Below are positions 44,913 through 54,231 of a DNA stretch of 64,000 nucleotides, piece after piece (position 1 is the first letter of the stretch; every line of letters begins with the position of its first letter). The DNA is taken from positions 1,240,001-1,304,000 of the forward strand of contig CAWATZ010000002.1 in NCBI GenBank assembly GCA_963784995.1, written 5' to 3'. A model generated the notes under the pieces. It saw only the letters and a list, made by a program, of their open reading frames with translations, had not been told where the DNA came from and did no database searches. Made by a program: the position numbers and the translations under genes. The stretch comes from CAWATZ01 sp963784995. Its GTDB lineage: Bacteria > Planctomycetota > Planctomycetia > Gemmatales > Gemmataceae.

Positions 44913-46396
44913 TCAGGAGGACGCCAGCAGCAGGATGCCGAGCATGCCTCCTCCGGCCAGGTAGCTGACCGGGTCCTTGATGGCGAAGATGACCGGGTCC
45001 TCGCTCAGGACCCGGCGCCGGGCCAGGAACCAGATGCGCGTGATCCAGTAGAACAGGATCAGGCAGATCAGCCATAACAAGTGGGGCGAGTTGTAGAGAC
45101 GCAGCACGTCCGGGTTGTTAATGTACAGGCACAGGGTCAGGACCGCCATGAAGCCGCAGGCCGGTCCCATGCTCTGGATCAGTCCCAGATCTTCGACGAG
45201 GTAGCCGCGCCGCGGCACGTCCCTGGCCTGCTCGGCGGCGGCCCGGGCCAGTTCGGCGTAGCGCTTGGCCAGGGCCAGGCTGAGGAAGAAAAAGATGGAG
45301 AAGGCCATCAACCAGTTGGACACCGGCACACTGGCCACGACCCCTCCCACGACAATCCGGGCGGTGTACAGGCCGGCCAGAACGAAAATGTCGAGTACCG
45401 GCTCGCGCTTCAGGTGCAGCGAGTAGGCGGTGGTCAGCAGCAGATAGAGCAGCAGCAGCCCGGAGAACGCCAGGGGCAGCAAACCCAGCGACAGGCTCAG
45501 GCTGCAGGCCAGAAGCAGCACAAACAGGGTCAACCCCGCCTGGATTGACACCGCTCCGGAAGCGAGGGGGCGATAACGCTTGGTCGGGTGCTGGCGGTCG
45601 GCCTCCAGGTCGGTCAGATCGTTCAGAACGTAGACCGCCGAGGCACACAGGCTGAAGGCGACAAACGCCAGCACCACCGTGCCGAGGCGGGACAGGTCGG
45701 TCACCTGGTGAGCGGCGAACAGAGGGACGAAAAGCAGCAGGTTCTTGGCCCACTGGTGCGGCCGAAGCAACCGGAGCAGGCTCCGCGACCGGGAGCCGTC
45801 CGTTGCTCCCAGGGGTGTTGGCTGGCCGCCGGCCTGCCGGCGCCCCTGCACACGGCCTGGGCTTTCTCCAGCAGGCGTCTGCTCGGGTGAACAACGTAGG
45901 CCTGCCGGGCGGCCGCCCACAAAGGGAGATCGGCCTCGGAGTCGCCCACGTAGTCGAAGCGCTGGCCGGTGCAGCGGTCCTGCACCGCGGCCAGCTTGGC
46001 CTGCCCCTTGAGGTTGTGGGTGCTGTCGCTGGCCAGCACTTCGTCGAACAATTGCAGATAATCGGCCACCGCCATGGCAAAGCGGTAGTTGCTGGCCGTG
46101 GCCAGGACGATGCGCCGGCCGGCCGCCTTCGCGCGCCGGATCAGGTCGAGGACCTCGGGCCGATAGGGCAACGCCTCGACCGCGAGGTGGACGCGACAGG
46201 CCAACTGCTCCTTGAGATGGGACTTGCCGCGCAGCAGCCAGACAGGCAGCAGCAGCAGCCACCAGGGCCGCTGCCGGAGCAGGGCCAGCAGCGCTTCCCA
46301 GAGCAGGTCGCCGGCAATGAGCGTTCCGTCCAGATCGACGCACAGCGGCGGCTCCACCGATTTCGGGGCAGGCGTGTCAAGCTGTGCAGTCAGCAT
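44913..46396 (-). CDS. HAD phosphatase - UbiA phosphoribosyltransferase fusion (one frameshift)
   Basis: About 494 residues. The N-terminal about 200 are HAD-IB: CVDLDGTLIAGDLLWEALL (nucleophile Asp), IVLATASN, and YVGDSEADLPLW (metal Asp). The frame shifts near 45800, and the rest is UbiA: LRLLRPHQWAKNLLLFVPL, LNDLTDLEADRQHPTKRYRPLASG (first Asp-rich motif) and TAYSLHLKREPVLDIFVLAGLY. This matches decaprenyl-phosphate 5-phosphoribosyltransferase, which joins PRPP-derived ribose-5-P to polyprenyl phosphate. The HAD domain would remove the 5-phosphate before DprE1. The same fused layout is known from Azorhizobium NoeC-like proteins. It is the first enzyme step of the pathway and is followed by DprE1 and DprE2 on the same strand. 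Confidence 0.85.
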
Positions 46397-46471
46397 GGCG
46401 TGCGTTCTCGGGGCCCCAGGGTAAGGGCGGTTCCATCGGGCCGGAAGTGAATCCGGCTGCGCAACTATAGT

Positions 46472-47548
46472 TCACAGATTCCCATTGTGCTTCCCTGGCC
46501 CGGCCAGCTGGCCAGCGCCGTCCTGCCTGGTCTCCTTTCGTGCCAGGCAATAAGCAGTTCCTTCTTTCCCCTGCGCCCGCCACAGGAATAACAGGAACGG
46601 GATGAACGTGATCCACACGCGGGCCTCGATCACCAGCGCAAACAGAAAGGTGGCCAAAAGCATGGCCAAAAGCAGCAGAGCCAGCGGCACGGCCCGCCGT
46701 CCCAGCACGGGGACGGCACGGCAAAAGAGGATCCCAAGGAAGAGCAAGATTAACCAGACCAGGGCGGTATTCAGATCCACGGGATGCTGAAGTTCCCGCA
46801 GGTTGCTGGGGAGTCGATAGTGCTGTCCCCAGAGCAGGGCCACCCCTCTGCTCGTCTCTCCGGGCTCGCTCCGCAGGAGGTGCGTGCGAAGGAAGGCGAC
46901 CCACCAGGATGCGAAGGCCAGCAGCACCAACCCGAGGGCGAGCTGACTTGGCGCGTGCCAGATCGCCTGGCGCGTTGCTGGCCGGACAAGGTCCTGAGCC
47001 CCCAGGAGAACGATCCACAGGGCGACAAACTGGGCAGCTTCCCGGTTCGTCAACTCAACCAGGTAAACAACCACAAAAAACCACAACGACGCACCAGTAA
47101 CAATGCCATAGGCGAAAAAAAGCATGGTGACCGCATCCACGCAGTCCCAGAGGTACAGGTTGAGGTTGTCCTGAAACACCAAAAAAAGACCGGCGTTGAC
47201 GAACGCGGCACTCCACCCTGCGCTGGTGCTTCGCTCCCGGCGCCGGACCAGGACGAACGCGCAGGCATTCGCGACGAAGAGTAACAAGTCTGTCAGGGCA
47301 TGATAACATTTCGCATAGGACCGGCCTGTAAGCCTCGAGACCAGAAGCACCGCGTAAGGTCCGGCGATTCGGTTTTGATACGCCGCCCATTCTGCGTGCC
47401 CTGTCGTGATCGCGATGCTTTCGTCGAGTCCGTGCTGCTCATTGCCGATGAGACGGAGGACGCGGATCTCGCAGCAGGTGAAGGCGAGTAAGCCCAGGAT
47501 GACTCCCGACCAGTACCCCAAAGGTGTTCGCTCTGGGTTTGCCAACAT
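46472..47548 (-). CDS. Polytopic membrane protein, unknown function
   Basis: 358 residues with about eight hydrophobic segments. The first periplasmic loop reads NEQHGLDESIAITTGHAEWAAYQNRIAGPYAVLLVSRL. The hydrophobic core contains LYLWDCVDAVTMLFFAYGIV. No classical GT motif was recognised. The gene lies 75 nt upstream of the HAD-UbiA gene on the same strand, so it is probably in the same operon as the polyprenyl-phospho-arabinose pathway. A flippase, ligase or glycosyltransferase role is possible. It is divergent from the next plus-strand gene. Confidence 0.6.
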   Translation of the reverse strand: MLANPERTPLGYWSGVILGLLAFTCCEIRVLRLIGNEQHGLDESIAITTGHAEWAAYQNRIAGPYAVLLVSRLTGRSYAKCYHALTDLLLFVANACAFVLVRRRERSTSAGWSAAFVNAGLFLVFQDNLNLYLWDCVDAVTMLFFAYGIVTGASLWFFVVVYLVELTNREAAQFVALWIVLLGAQDLVRPATRQAIWHAPSQLALGLVLLAFASWWVAFLRTHLLRSEPGETSRGVALLWGQHYRLPSNLRELQHPVDLNTALVWLILLFLGILFCRAVPVLGRRAVPLALLLLAMLLATFLFALVIEARVWITFIPFLLFLWRAQGKEGTAYCLARKETRQDGAGQLAGPGKHNGNL

Positions 47549-47728
47549 CGAACAGGCTCCTCACTCGCGGGGCTGACCTCGCTCAACCATAAGTTGCGAT
47601 CCGGCGAAGAGCAAACCCGAGCGGCGAAACGGGCTGAAGGGAACGGGGACCAACCGTTCTCCTGAAACCGCCTGATACAATGAAACCGCGATGGTCTGCC
47701 TTTGCTTCCCGATCGAGGTTTGCGGCTG

Positions 47729-49225
47729 ATGGCTTCTCCTGGCGCGATCTTTCGCTGGCCCCTGTGGGTGCTGGCCCTGCTGCTGACTGGAGACGTGGTC
47801 CTGCTGAGCCTGATGCACGTCAATGACCTCTACGCCGCTCACCAGGGACCCGGGATCTGGATGGCACTGGCGCGGTATCTGAATACCGGCACGTTCTACC
47901 CTCCCTTGCAGGACGGTGACTTCTACGGCGGGACACGGTACGTGCCCCTGTTCTTCAGCCTGATCGCGGGCCTGGCCCACCTCACGCCGGACTACCTGGT
48001 GGCCGCCAAACTGGCCGCGCTGCTGTCGATGGTCGTGCTGGTCAGCGGCGTGGCCACGGCCATCCGGCAGCTGAGCAGCCGCTGGACCGAGGTCCCCCTG
48101 GCCGCTCTGGTCCTGGCCATTCCCCAGGGAATCGCCGCGGTCCTGCTGCCGCAGGCCGATGCCCTGGCGGCGGGCCTGTCCGTCTGGGGTCTGGTAGTCC
48201 TTGGGCGGGAGCCGACCCGGGGACGGACGGTCGGGGCCGCTCTGCTCTTCGTGCTGGCGCTCTTGACCAAGTTCAGTTCCCTGGCAGCACCGGCCGCTGC
48301 CTTCTTCTTCCTGCTGCTCCGGGATCGCCGGCAGTGCCTTTGCCTGGTACTGGCCTGTACGGTCCTCGGCCTGTCGGCTTTGGCCCTGGTCGATGGGTTG
48401 AGCCAGGGCCGCTTCCTGATGAACTTGCGGGCGCTGGCCGATGGCGGCTCCGGCTGGAGCAGTGTCCTGCAGGCCCCCTTTCAGATGCGTGCGGCGCTCG
48501 GTCTCAGCGTGGGGTTTGCCGTCGTGCTGCCGCTCCTGGCGGTGGGACTGCTCGTTCGCGCCGGACGGTTCCACTGGTGCCGCTGGGACTGGTATTTCCT
48601 GACCGCGCTGTTCTTCACCCTGGTCGTGTTCACGTCGCGCGGCACGGCCGACAACCATCTCGTGGAGCTGGAAACCGCCGGTGTGCTGCTTCTGGCCCGG
48701 ATCGTAACGGCACCGGCCCGCACGCCTGCGTGCGCTCCAACGCAGGTCACGCCTGCGCGGCCGGCCTCCGCTTGGGCTGGCCTGGAGCGCCTGCTGCAAC
48801 CCCTGGCATCGGCCGCTGCCCTGCTGGTGCTGCTTCTCGGCGTCGGGCCGCACATTGCCTTCTGGCAGGCCAAGGAAGGCGACGGCCTGATCACCAAACG
48901 TCAGGTCGAGGAGGCCATCCCGGCCAACGCCCGGTTGCTGGCCGAGGCCCCGACCATCCCCGTGCTGCGCGATCAGCGGCCTGTGGTGCTCGACGCCTTC
49001 AACTTCGAGATTCTCGCCCGGACCGGTAAGATCGACGATGCCGCCCTGGCCGAGCGCATTCGCCAACAGGATTTCGACGTCCTCGTTCTGCTTGGTCGGA
49101 TCGATCGGCCGGGGGAGTCGTTGTGCCCCGATTACTCGTTCGGACCGCGGGTCACGCAAGCGATGCTGGATCATTACCGTTTCGATCGCCGCCTGGGAGC
49201 GTACGTCCTTTTTGTCCGCCGCTGA
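47729..49225 (+). CDS. GT39-like membrane glycosyltransferase candidate
   Basis: 498 residues with about ten hydrophobic segments and a C-terminal extracytoplasmic domain of about 120 residues (TIPVLRDQRPVVLDAFNFEILARTG ... YVLFVRR). The first loop contains VNDLYAAHQGPGIWMALARYLNTG and GGTRYVPLFFSLIAGLAHL, with an acidic residue in a loop typical of GT-C enzymes. The start is an ATG at 47729; a TTG 27 nt upstream is possible. It is divergent from the neighbouring membrane-protein gene and in the same neighbourhood as the DPA pathway. The donor and acceptor are not known. Confidence 0.65.
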   Translation: MASPGAIFRWPLWVLALLLTGDVVLLSLMHVNDLYAAHQGPGIWMALARYLNTGTFYPPLQDGDFYGGTRYVPLFFSLIAGLAHLTPDYLVAAKLAALLSMVVLVSGVATAIRQLSSRWTEVPLAALVLAIPQGIAAVLLPQADALAAGLSVWGLVVLGREPTRGRTVGAALLFVLALLTKFSSLAAPAAAFFFLLLRDRRQCLCLVLACTVLGLSALALVDGLSQGRFLMNLRALADGGSGWSSVLQAPFQMRAALGLSVGFAVVLPLLAVGLLVRAGRFHWCRWDWYFLTALFFTLVVFTSRGTADNHLVELETAGVLLLARIVTAPARTPACAPTQVTPARPASAWAGLERLLQPLASAAALLVLLLGVGPHIAFWQAKEGDGLITKRQVEEAIPANARLLAEAPTIPVLRDQRPVVLDAFNFEILARTGKIDDAALAERIRQQDFDVLVLLGRIDRPGESLCPDYSFGPRVTQAMLDHYRFDRRLGAYVLFVRR

Positions 49226-49309
49226 CCTGGGGTCTTGCGGGCCGAGCGTTTGCGTGCCATCATCGGGGGTGTGGCGAAACTGATAAGAGCCAACTCTGGG
49301 GTCTGCCGC

Positions 49310-50080
49310 ATGAACGGCTTTCGCATGGTGTCCGTGGTCGTGATCGTTGCCTGTCTGGTACAAGCGGCAGCACTGGCCGAGCAACCGGACAAGGACAAGT
49401 TCAAGGAGCTGGTTCAGCAGGCCAGGGACGCCGAGGTGAAGGGCGACTTCAAGGAGGCCCTCGCGTTGCTCACCAAGGCGATCTCGATCGATCCGAAGAA
49501 TGCCGCCACGTATGACCACCGCGGCAGCGTGCAATTCAAGCTGGGCAAGATCAAGGAGTCAGTCGAGGATTTTGACCGCTTCCTGGAGCTGCGGCCGGAG
49601 GCCAGGAACGGTCACTGGAAGCGCGGCATCTCGCTTTACTACCTGGGCCGCTTCGAGGACGGCAAGAAGCAGTTCGAGGGCTACGAGAAGGTGGACACCA
49701 ACGACGTCGAGAACGCCGTCTGGCACTTTATCTGCAACGCCCGCGTGGTCGGAGTCGAGAAGGCCCGGGGCCAGGTCCTGAAAATCGGCAAGGATCGGCG
49801 GGTGCCGATGACCGAGGTCTACGAGCTGTTCAAGGGTCAGCGGAAGCCGGAGGAAGTGCTGGCCGCGGCCGAGGCCGGTAAGGTTGACGCCAACCTGCGC
49901 CGGCAGCAGCTGTTTTACGCTCACCTCTATCTCGGCATCTACCACGACATCCTGGGCGACAAGAAGAAAGCCCTCGGCCATCTGACCGAAGCGGCCGGCA
50001 AGTACCGGATCGGTCACTACATGGGCGACGTGGCACGGGTCCACGAACAGATTCTGCGCAAGGAACTGGACACGAAATGA
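49310..50080 (+). CDS. Secreted TPR protein
   Basis: 256 residues. A signal peptide (VVVIVACLVQAAALAEQ) is followed by at least three TPRs: ALALLTKAISIDPKNAATYDHRGSVQFKLGK, SVEDFDRFLELRPEARNGHWKRGISLYYLGR and LFYAHLYLGIYHDILGDKKKALGHLTEAA. This suggests a periplasmic protein-binding scaffold. The ATG at 49310 is at the start of the signal sequence. It lies 120 nt before the kinase gene, which has its own promoter. Confidence 0.75.
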   Translation: MNGFRMVSVVVIVACLVQAAALAEQPDKDKFKELVQQARDAEVKGDFKEALALLTKAISIDPKNAATYDHRGSVQFKLGKIKESVEDFDRFLELRPEARNGHWKRGISLYYLGRFEDGKKQFEGYEKVDTNDVENAVWHFICNARVVGVEKARGQVLKIGKDRRVPMTEVYELFKGQRKPEEVLAAAEAGKVDANLRRQQLFYAHLYLGIYHDILGDKKKALGHLTEAAGKYRIGHYMGDVARVHEQILRKELDTK

Positions 50081-50098
50081 TCAGGGGCTTTGGGAAAG

Positions 50099-50128
50099 TT
50101 GACGCCGGTGTGCCGGCAAGGGTATAAT
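50099..50128 (+). promoter_or_regulatory. Strong sigma70-type promoter for the Ser/Thr kinase gene
   Basis: The -35 TTGACG (50099-50104) and perfect -10 TATAAT (50123-50128) are separated by 18 nt. The promoter lies about 72 nt upstream of the kinase ATG and just after the TPR gene. It is the best -10 match in the window. Confidence 0.75.
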
Positions 50129-50199
50129 CGCGTGCGCATCCAGGGTCCGTTCACTCAGGCCACGCCCCAGCGTCCGGGAGCCGCAACACGGGAAATACC

Positions 50200-53100
50200 A
50201 TGGCGTCCGAGACTCCCTCGACTGAATCGCGGAAAAGCGTGCGGATCGGCAAATACGAGATCCTGAAGCACGTCGCCACCGGCGGCATGGGCGCCGTCTA
50301 TCGCGCTCGGGACACCGAGGAGGACCGCGAGGTTGCCCTCAAGGTGCTGACTCCCGACATGGCGGCCAAGCCAGCCATGCTGGTGCGCTTTCAGCGCGAG
50401 GCACGCAACGCGGCCAAGCTCAAGCACGAAAACATTGTCAGCATTTACGAGTTCGGTGAGAGCAACGGCACCTACTACATCGCCATGGAGTTCGTGGACG
50501 GCATCGACCTGCACGAGTTCATCACCAAGAAGAAGGGTCTGTCGCCGAAAGACACGCTGAAAATCATGATCCAGGCGACCCGGGCCCTGGAACACGCCCA
50601 CGCCAACAACATCATCCACCGCGACATCAAGCCGTCCAACTTCCTGCTGACCCGCAAGAACTCTCAGCTGGTGGTCAAGCTGACCGACCTGGGCCTGGCC
50701 CGCGAAGTGCAGACGGAGGAGTTCCGCGTGACGCGGGCCGGCACTACCGTCGGCACGGTCGATTACATCGCCCCCGAACAGGCCCGGGACAGCGGCAAGG
50801 CCGACATCCGCAGCGATCTCTACTCGCTGGGCTGTACCTGGTTTCACATGCTGACCGGCCAGCCTCCCTTCCCCGAGGGCGGCCTGGCCGAACGGCTCTG
50901 CAAGCACATGATGGACGCCCCGCCGGACGTGCGCAAGATCAATCCGCGCATCTCCCGCGAACTGCGAGCGGTGCTGAACAAACTGCTGGCCAAGGACCCG
51001 GCGGACCGGTATCAGGATCCCAGCGAACTGCTGGCGGCCCTGCTGACCCTCAAGGCCGGGGGCGAGCGAGAGGGCGAAGCAGGTGCCGGGAAGAGCGAGT
51101 CTGCTGCCGAGCTGCCGGTCGATCTGCTGGAGGAACCAACCTCGGACGTGTCCGAGGAGCCAGGCCTGGACTCCAGCCATCGCGACACGGTGGCCGAGGA
51201 AAAGGAGCCAAGGCCGCGCAGCACCGAAATCGGCAAACCGCGATCCGGAAGTCCACGCCGGCCGCCCTCCAGCTCGACCATGGTCGAGAAAAAGGAAGGC
51301 CGCAAGACCAAGCCGGAACTCGAATCGGAGCCAGAAGAAGAACCCAAGAAGAAGAAACCGAAAGGCCCTTCGTTGCTGCTCATCGCCGGTGGTGGCTCGG
51401 CCCTGCTGCTGTTTCTGGTCCTGATCGTCGCGGCCATCACGGGCCCAACCAAGGGCAAGCTCAAAATCCCGGACCAGGCAGCGGCCACGCAGCCCGCCAA
51501 GGACCCCGTGGAGCCGAATCCCCCGGTGGAAAAGCCGGTCGAGGAGCCAACGAAACAGCCTGTGGACAAGAACACACCCGGGGGCAAGAATCCGTCCACA
51601 GTGAAGAATCCGTCCAGCGACCCGAACCCGCCCACGGTCAAGGTCCCGCCCGTTAAACCACCGCCAGCAGCCTTCCCTGTCCTGTACACTCCCGCGCAGC
51701 CTCCTGATTTCCCGAACCTCCTCAAGGAGATCGAGGGGCCCTGGACCAAGGTCCCGGCGTTGCCGGCCAACGCTCCGGTGCTGCGTGTCGTGCGGGCCCC
51801 GGACGGTCAGCCCCGGACGTACACCACGCTGCAGGCGGCCTGGGACGCGGTCCCGAAGGAGGGGGCGATCATCGAGATTTGCGACAACGGGCCGATTTAC
51901 GACGTGGGTGCCAGCAGCGAAGGCAAGCGCATCCACCTGCGGGCGGGCAAGGGCCACCGACCACTCCTGATCTGGGACGTGCAGCAGAGAATCGACGCTT
52001 TGAAGAAGCAAGGGAAGAAGAGCGAGAGCGTCGATTTTTGTTTCCTGGCAGTGGACAAGGGCGGTCTGATCCTGGAAGGCCTGGAAGTGGTCCTCGCCTG
52101 GCCCCGGGCAGTCGCGCCTGGTTCGATTACCCTGCTGCGTGCGACCGAGGGCGACCTGACCGTGCGCGGCTGTACCTTCTCCAGCTCCCTCTCCGACCCG
52201 GCCGGCAAGGGCGTCACCCTGGTCCGGCTGATCGGCGGTCCGCGCCTGCCGGTCCATTGCCGCATCAGCGACAGTTACGTCCGCGGCAGCACCCTCTCGG
52301 TCCTGGACAGCCAGGCCCACCAAAGTGAAGTGCTGCTCGAAGACAGCCTGATCGTTGGCGGCCAGCCGACCCTGCTCAAGGTCCAGGCCACGGATGCACT
52401 CCCGTCCCACTTGCGGCTGGTTCGCTCCACCCTGGTCTGTGGCGAGAACCTGCTCGCCGTCCGGCCCGCGACACCGATCGATCAGAAGCCGGCCCTGCAC
52501 GTCCTGGCCTGGGACTCCTTGCTGAGCCGGTCCAGCCTCAAGCCCGGCGGCGAACTGCTCCAGGTCACCGGCGACGTCAGCCGGATGAAATGGAACGCGG
52601 TCAACTGCCTCTGCACCGGCTGGGAGACTCTGCTCAGCGAACCCAAACAATCCCGGACCATCGCCGCCACCGCGGTCTCGGACTGGCGCAAGCTGTGGGA
52701 TCGCCCCGACGGCGACGTGGTCCGCCGCGAAACCTGGCCGGCCACTCCCTTCCATGAACTGGCGGACAAATCTGCCCGGGCGTTCCGGACCAACGATGCC
52801 CCGCTGGTTTGCTTTGCCAGCAGCTTCAACCCCGACAAACTGCTGGGCTGCGACCTGACCCAGCTGCCGCCCACGCGCGACAACTGGGTGGCCCTGATCC
52901 AGGAGCGCCCGGAGCCCGGACTGGAAGTACTGCTCCGACCTGACCCGCCGGTCGAGGAGATGGCGGAGGGCAAGTACGCCGGCGAAACGCTGATGCTTTC
53001 CCCCACGAATAACCGCGGCTTTGATCTGGGTCAGCATCTGCTGAAAAAGCAGCAAGAAATGCCCTTTGGCCCGCGTGTCGTCCTCCATCTGATCGGGACG

Positions 53101-54123
53101 GGGGAGTATGACTTCAGTCCGATCCGCATTCCGCGCGGGACCAGCCTGGTCATTTACGTCGATCCGCCCGAGGAACCCAAACCGCGCGAACAGGCCCGAC
53201 CCCTGGTGTTCAACCTGAAGCGTGAGGAACGGCCGCGGACCGAGGCCCTGATCGACCTCGAGGAAGGCAATCTGGAGATGACCAACGTCGATCTGCGGCT
53301 GCCGCAGAATGATTTTGCCACGGACGTGCCGGCCTGGGCCATTCGCCTCCGCAAGGGCAACCTGAAACTGTTCCGCTGTCGGCTGATCGGTCCTCAGGCC
53401 TTTATTCCGACGACCTTCAAGGGGCTGATCGCCTGCGACGGCTCGGGAGAGACCAGCCCGGAGAAAGTGCGGGAAATTCAGGTCAGCGAATCGATCCTGC
53501 TTTCCAGCCAGGACGTTGTCCGCCTGATCGGCAGCGGCCTGCGGCTGCGGACGCACCAGTCGTTGCTCGTCGCCGGCAACAACGCTTTGACCCTTGATCC
53601 TGGCCCGGACGCCAGGGGACAGGCCAACACCCAGCTGGCACTGGACCGGACCACCCTGGGGGCCCGGCAGGCTTGCTTCTTCCTCAAGGAACTCCCGGGC
53701 CAGCTGGTGCCCACCGATCCGGTGATCGTGCAGACGCGGGAATGTGCCTTCCTGGCTCCGTTCGCCGGGGGCAAGCCGGGCGTCCTTCTGGCTCAGGGCA
53801 CGGCCTTTGCCCAGGGGCAGCTGATCTGGCAAGGGGCCGGCGATCTCCTCGATCCCCACCTCCACTACCTCGTGGCCAGCGACAAGGCCGTCCCCGAGCA
53901 GGTCCAGCCGCGCGGGGCCTGGAGCAGCGTCTGGCGTTATCCCACACACAAGGCCCAGACAGCCATCCTTGATGGGACTTCGATCAAGTATCAGGATGAG
54001 AAGCTCCGCAAACCCTGGGCGCTGGAGCTGTTTGCGATCCCCAGGGGCACGCTGATCGGGGTCCATGACACCCGGGCCGGAGCCGACCCGGAGAAACTCG
54101 GGCTGATCAGGAAACGAAGATAA
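50200..54123 (+). CDS. Transmembrane Ser/Thr protein kinase with large extracytoplasmic region
   Basis: 1307 residues. The kinase domain (about 18-285) is complete: Gly-loop VATGGMGAVY, ATP Lys48, catalytic HRDIKPSN (D142, N147), LTDLGLA (D163) in place of DFG, and APEQ. A charged, Ser/Pro-rich linker (286-388) leads to one membrane helix (about 390-414) and a Pro/Lys-rich spacer. The last 800 residues, outside the membrane, include repeated short beta-strand units (LLRATEGDLTVRGCTFSSS, CRISDSYVRGSTLSVLDSQA, EVLLEDSLIVGG), similar to right-handed beta-helix repeats. It may sense a polysaccharide or envelope signal. It is a single gene. Confidence 0.9.
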   Translation: MASETPSTESRKSVRIGKYEILKHVATGGMGAVYRARDTEEDREVALKVLTPDMAAKPAMLVRFQREARNAAKLKHENIVSIYEFGESNGTYYIAMEFVDGIDLHEFITKKKGLSPKDTLKIMIQATRALEHAHANNIIHRDIKPSNFLLTRKNSQLVVKLTDLGLAREVQTEEFRVTRAGTTVGTVDYIAPEQARDSGKADIRSDLYSLGCTWFHMLTGQPPFPEGGLAERLCKHMMDAPPDVRKINPRISRELRAVLNKLLAKDPADRYQDPSELLAALLTLKAGGEREGEAGAGKSESAAELPVDLLEEPTSDVSEEPGLDSSHRDTVAEEKEPRPRSTEIGKPRSGSPRRPPSSSTMVEKKEGRKTKPELESEPEEEPKKKKPKGPSLLLIAGGGSALLLFLVLIVAAITGPTKGKLKIPDQAAATQPAKDPVEPNPPVEKPVEEPTKQPVDKNTPGGKNPSTVKNPSSDPNPPTVKVPPVKPPPAAFPVLYTPAQPPDFPNLLKEIEGPWTKVPALPANAPVLRVVRAPDGQPRTYTTLQAAWDAVPKEGAIIEICDNGPIYDVGASSEGKRIHLRAGKGHRPLLIWDVQQRIDALKKQGKKSESVDFCFLAVDKGGLILEGLEVVLAWPRAVAPGSITLLRATEGDLTVRGCTFSSSLSDPAGKGVTLVRLIGGPRLPVHCRISDSYVRGSTLSVLDSQAHQSEVLLEDSLIVGGQPTLLKVQATDALPSHLRLVRSTLVCGENLLAVRPATPIDQKPALHVLAWDSLLSRSSLKPGGELLQVTGDVSRMKWNAVNCLCTGWETLLSEPKQSRTIAATAVSDWRKLWDRPDGDVVRRETWPATPFHELADKSARAFRTNDAPLVCFASSFNPDKLLGCDLTQLPPTRDNWVALIQERPEPGLEVLLRPDPPVEEMAEGKYAGETLMLSPTNNRGFDLGQHLLKKQQEMPFGPRVVLHLIGTGEYDFSPIRIPRGTSLVIYVDPPEEPKPREQARPLVFNLKREERPRTEALIDLEEGNLEMTNVDLRLPQNDFATDVPAWAIRLRKGNLKLFRCRLIGPQAFIPTTFKGLIACDGSGETSPEKVREIQVSESILLSSQDVVRLIGSGLRLRTHQSLLVAGNNALTLDPGPDARGQANTQLALDRTTLGARQACFFLKELPGQLVPTDPVIVQTRECAFLAPFAGGKPGVLLAQGTAFAQGQLIWQGAGDLLDPHLHYLVASDKAVPEQVQPRGAWSSVWRYPTHKAQTAILDGTSIKYQDEKLRKPWALELFAIPRGTLIGVHDTRAGADPEKLGLIRKRR

Positions 54124-54139
54124 CCACGGCCAAGATTGG

Positions 54140-54226
54140 TCCGAGCCGCGCACGCAGCGCAGCGGAGTAAGCGGCCCTGCAGGCTCCCAGGCCGCTTACT
54201 CCGCTGCGCTGCGTGCGCGGCTCGGA
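54140..54226. repeat. Palindrome, 37-bp perfect arms; second copy of the 26212 element
   Basis: Arms at 54140-54176 and 54190-54226 are exact reverse complements. The inner 32 bases of the arms equal those at 26212-26286. It lies between the convergent kinase gene and the minus-strand gene that ends at 54232. Confidence 0.92.
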
Positions 54227-54231
54227 CAGGA

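Noticed and set aside
47561..49534. Antisense open frame of 657 codons opposite the GT39-like gene
   Set aside because: Composition is Gln/Gly/Arg-rich with no signal or domain; the plus-strand gene shows regular membrane helices.
50155..54153. Antisense open frame of 1332 codons on the minus strand opposite the kinase gene
   Set aside because: It mirrors the kinase gene in a GC-rich frame, has Arg/Gly/Gln-rich low-complexity composition and no family, while the plus strand has all kinase motifs and a strong promoter.
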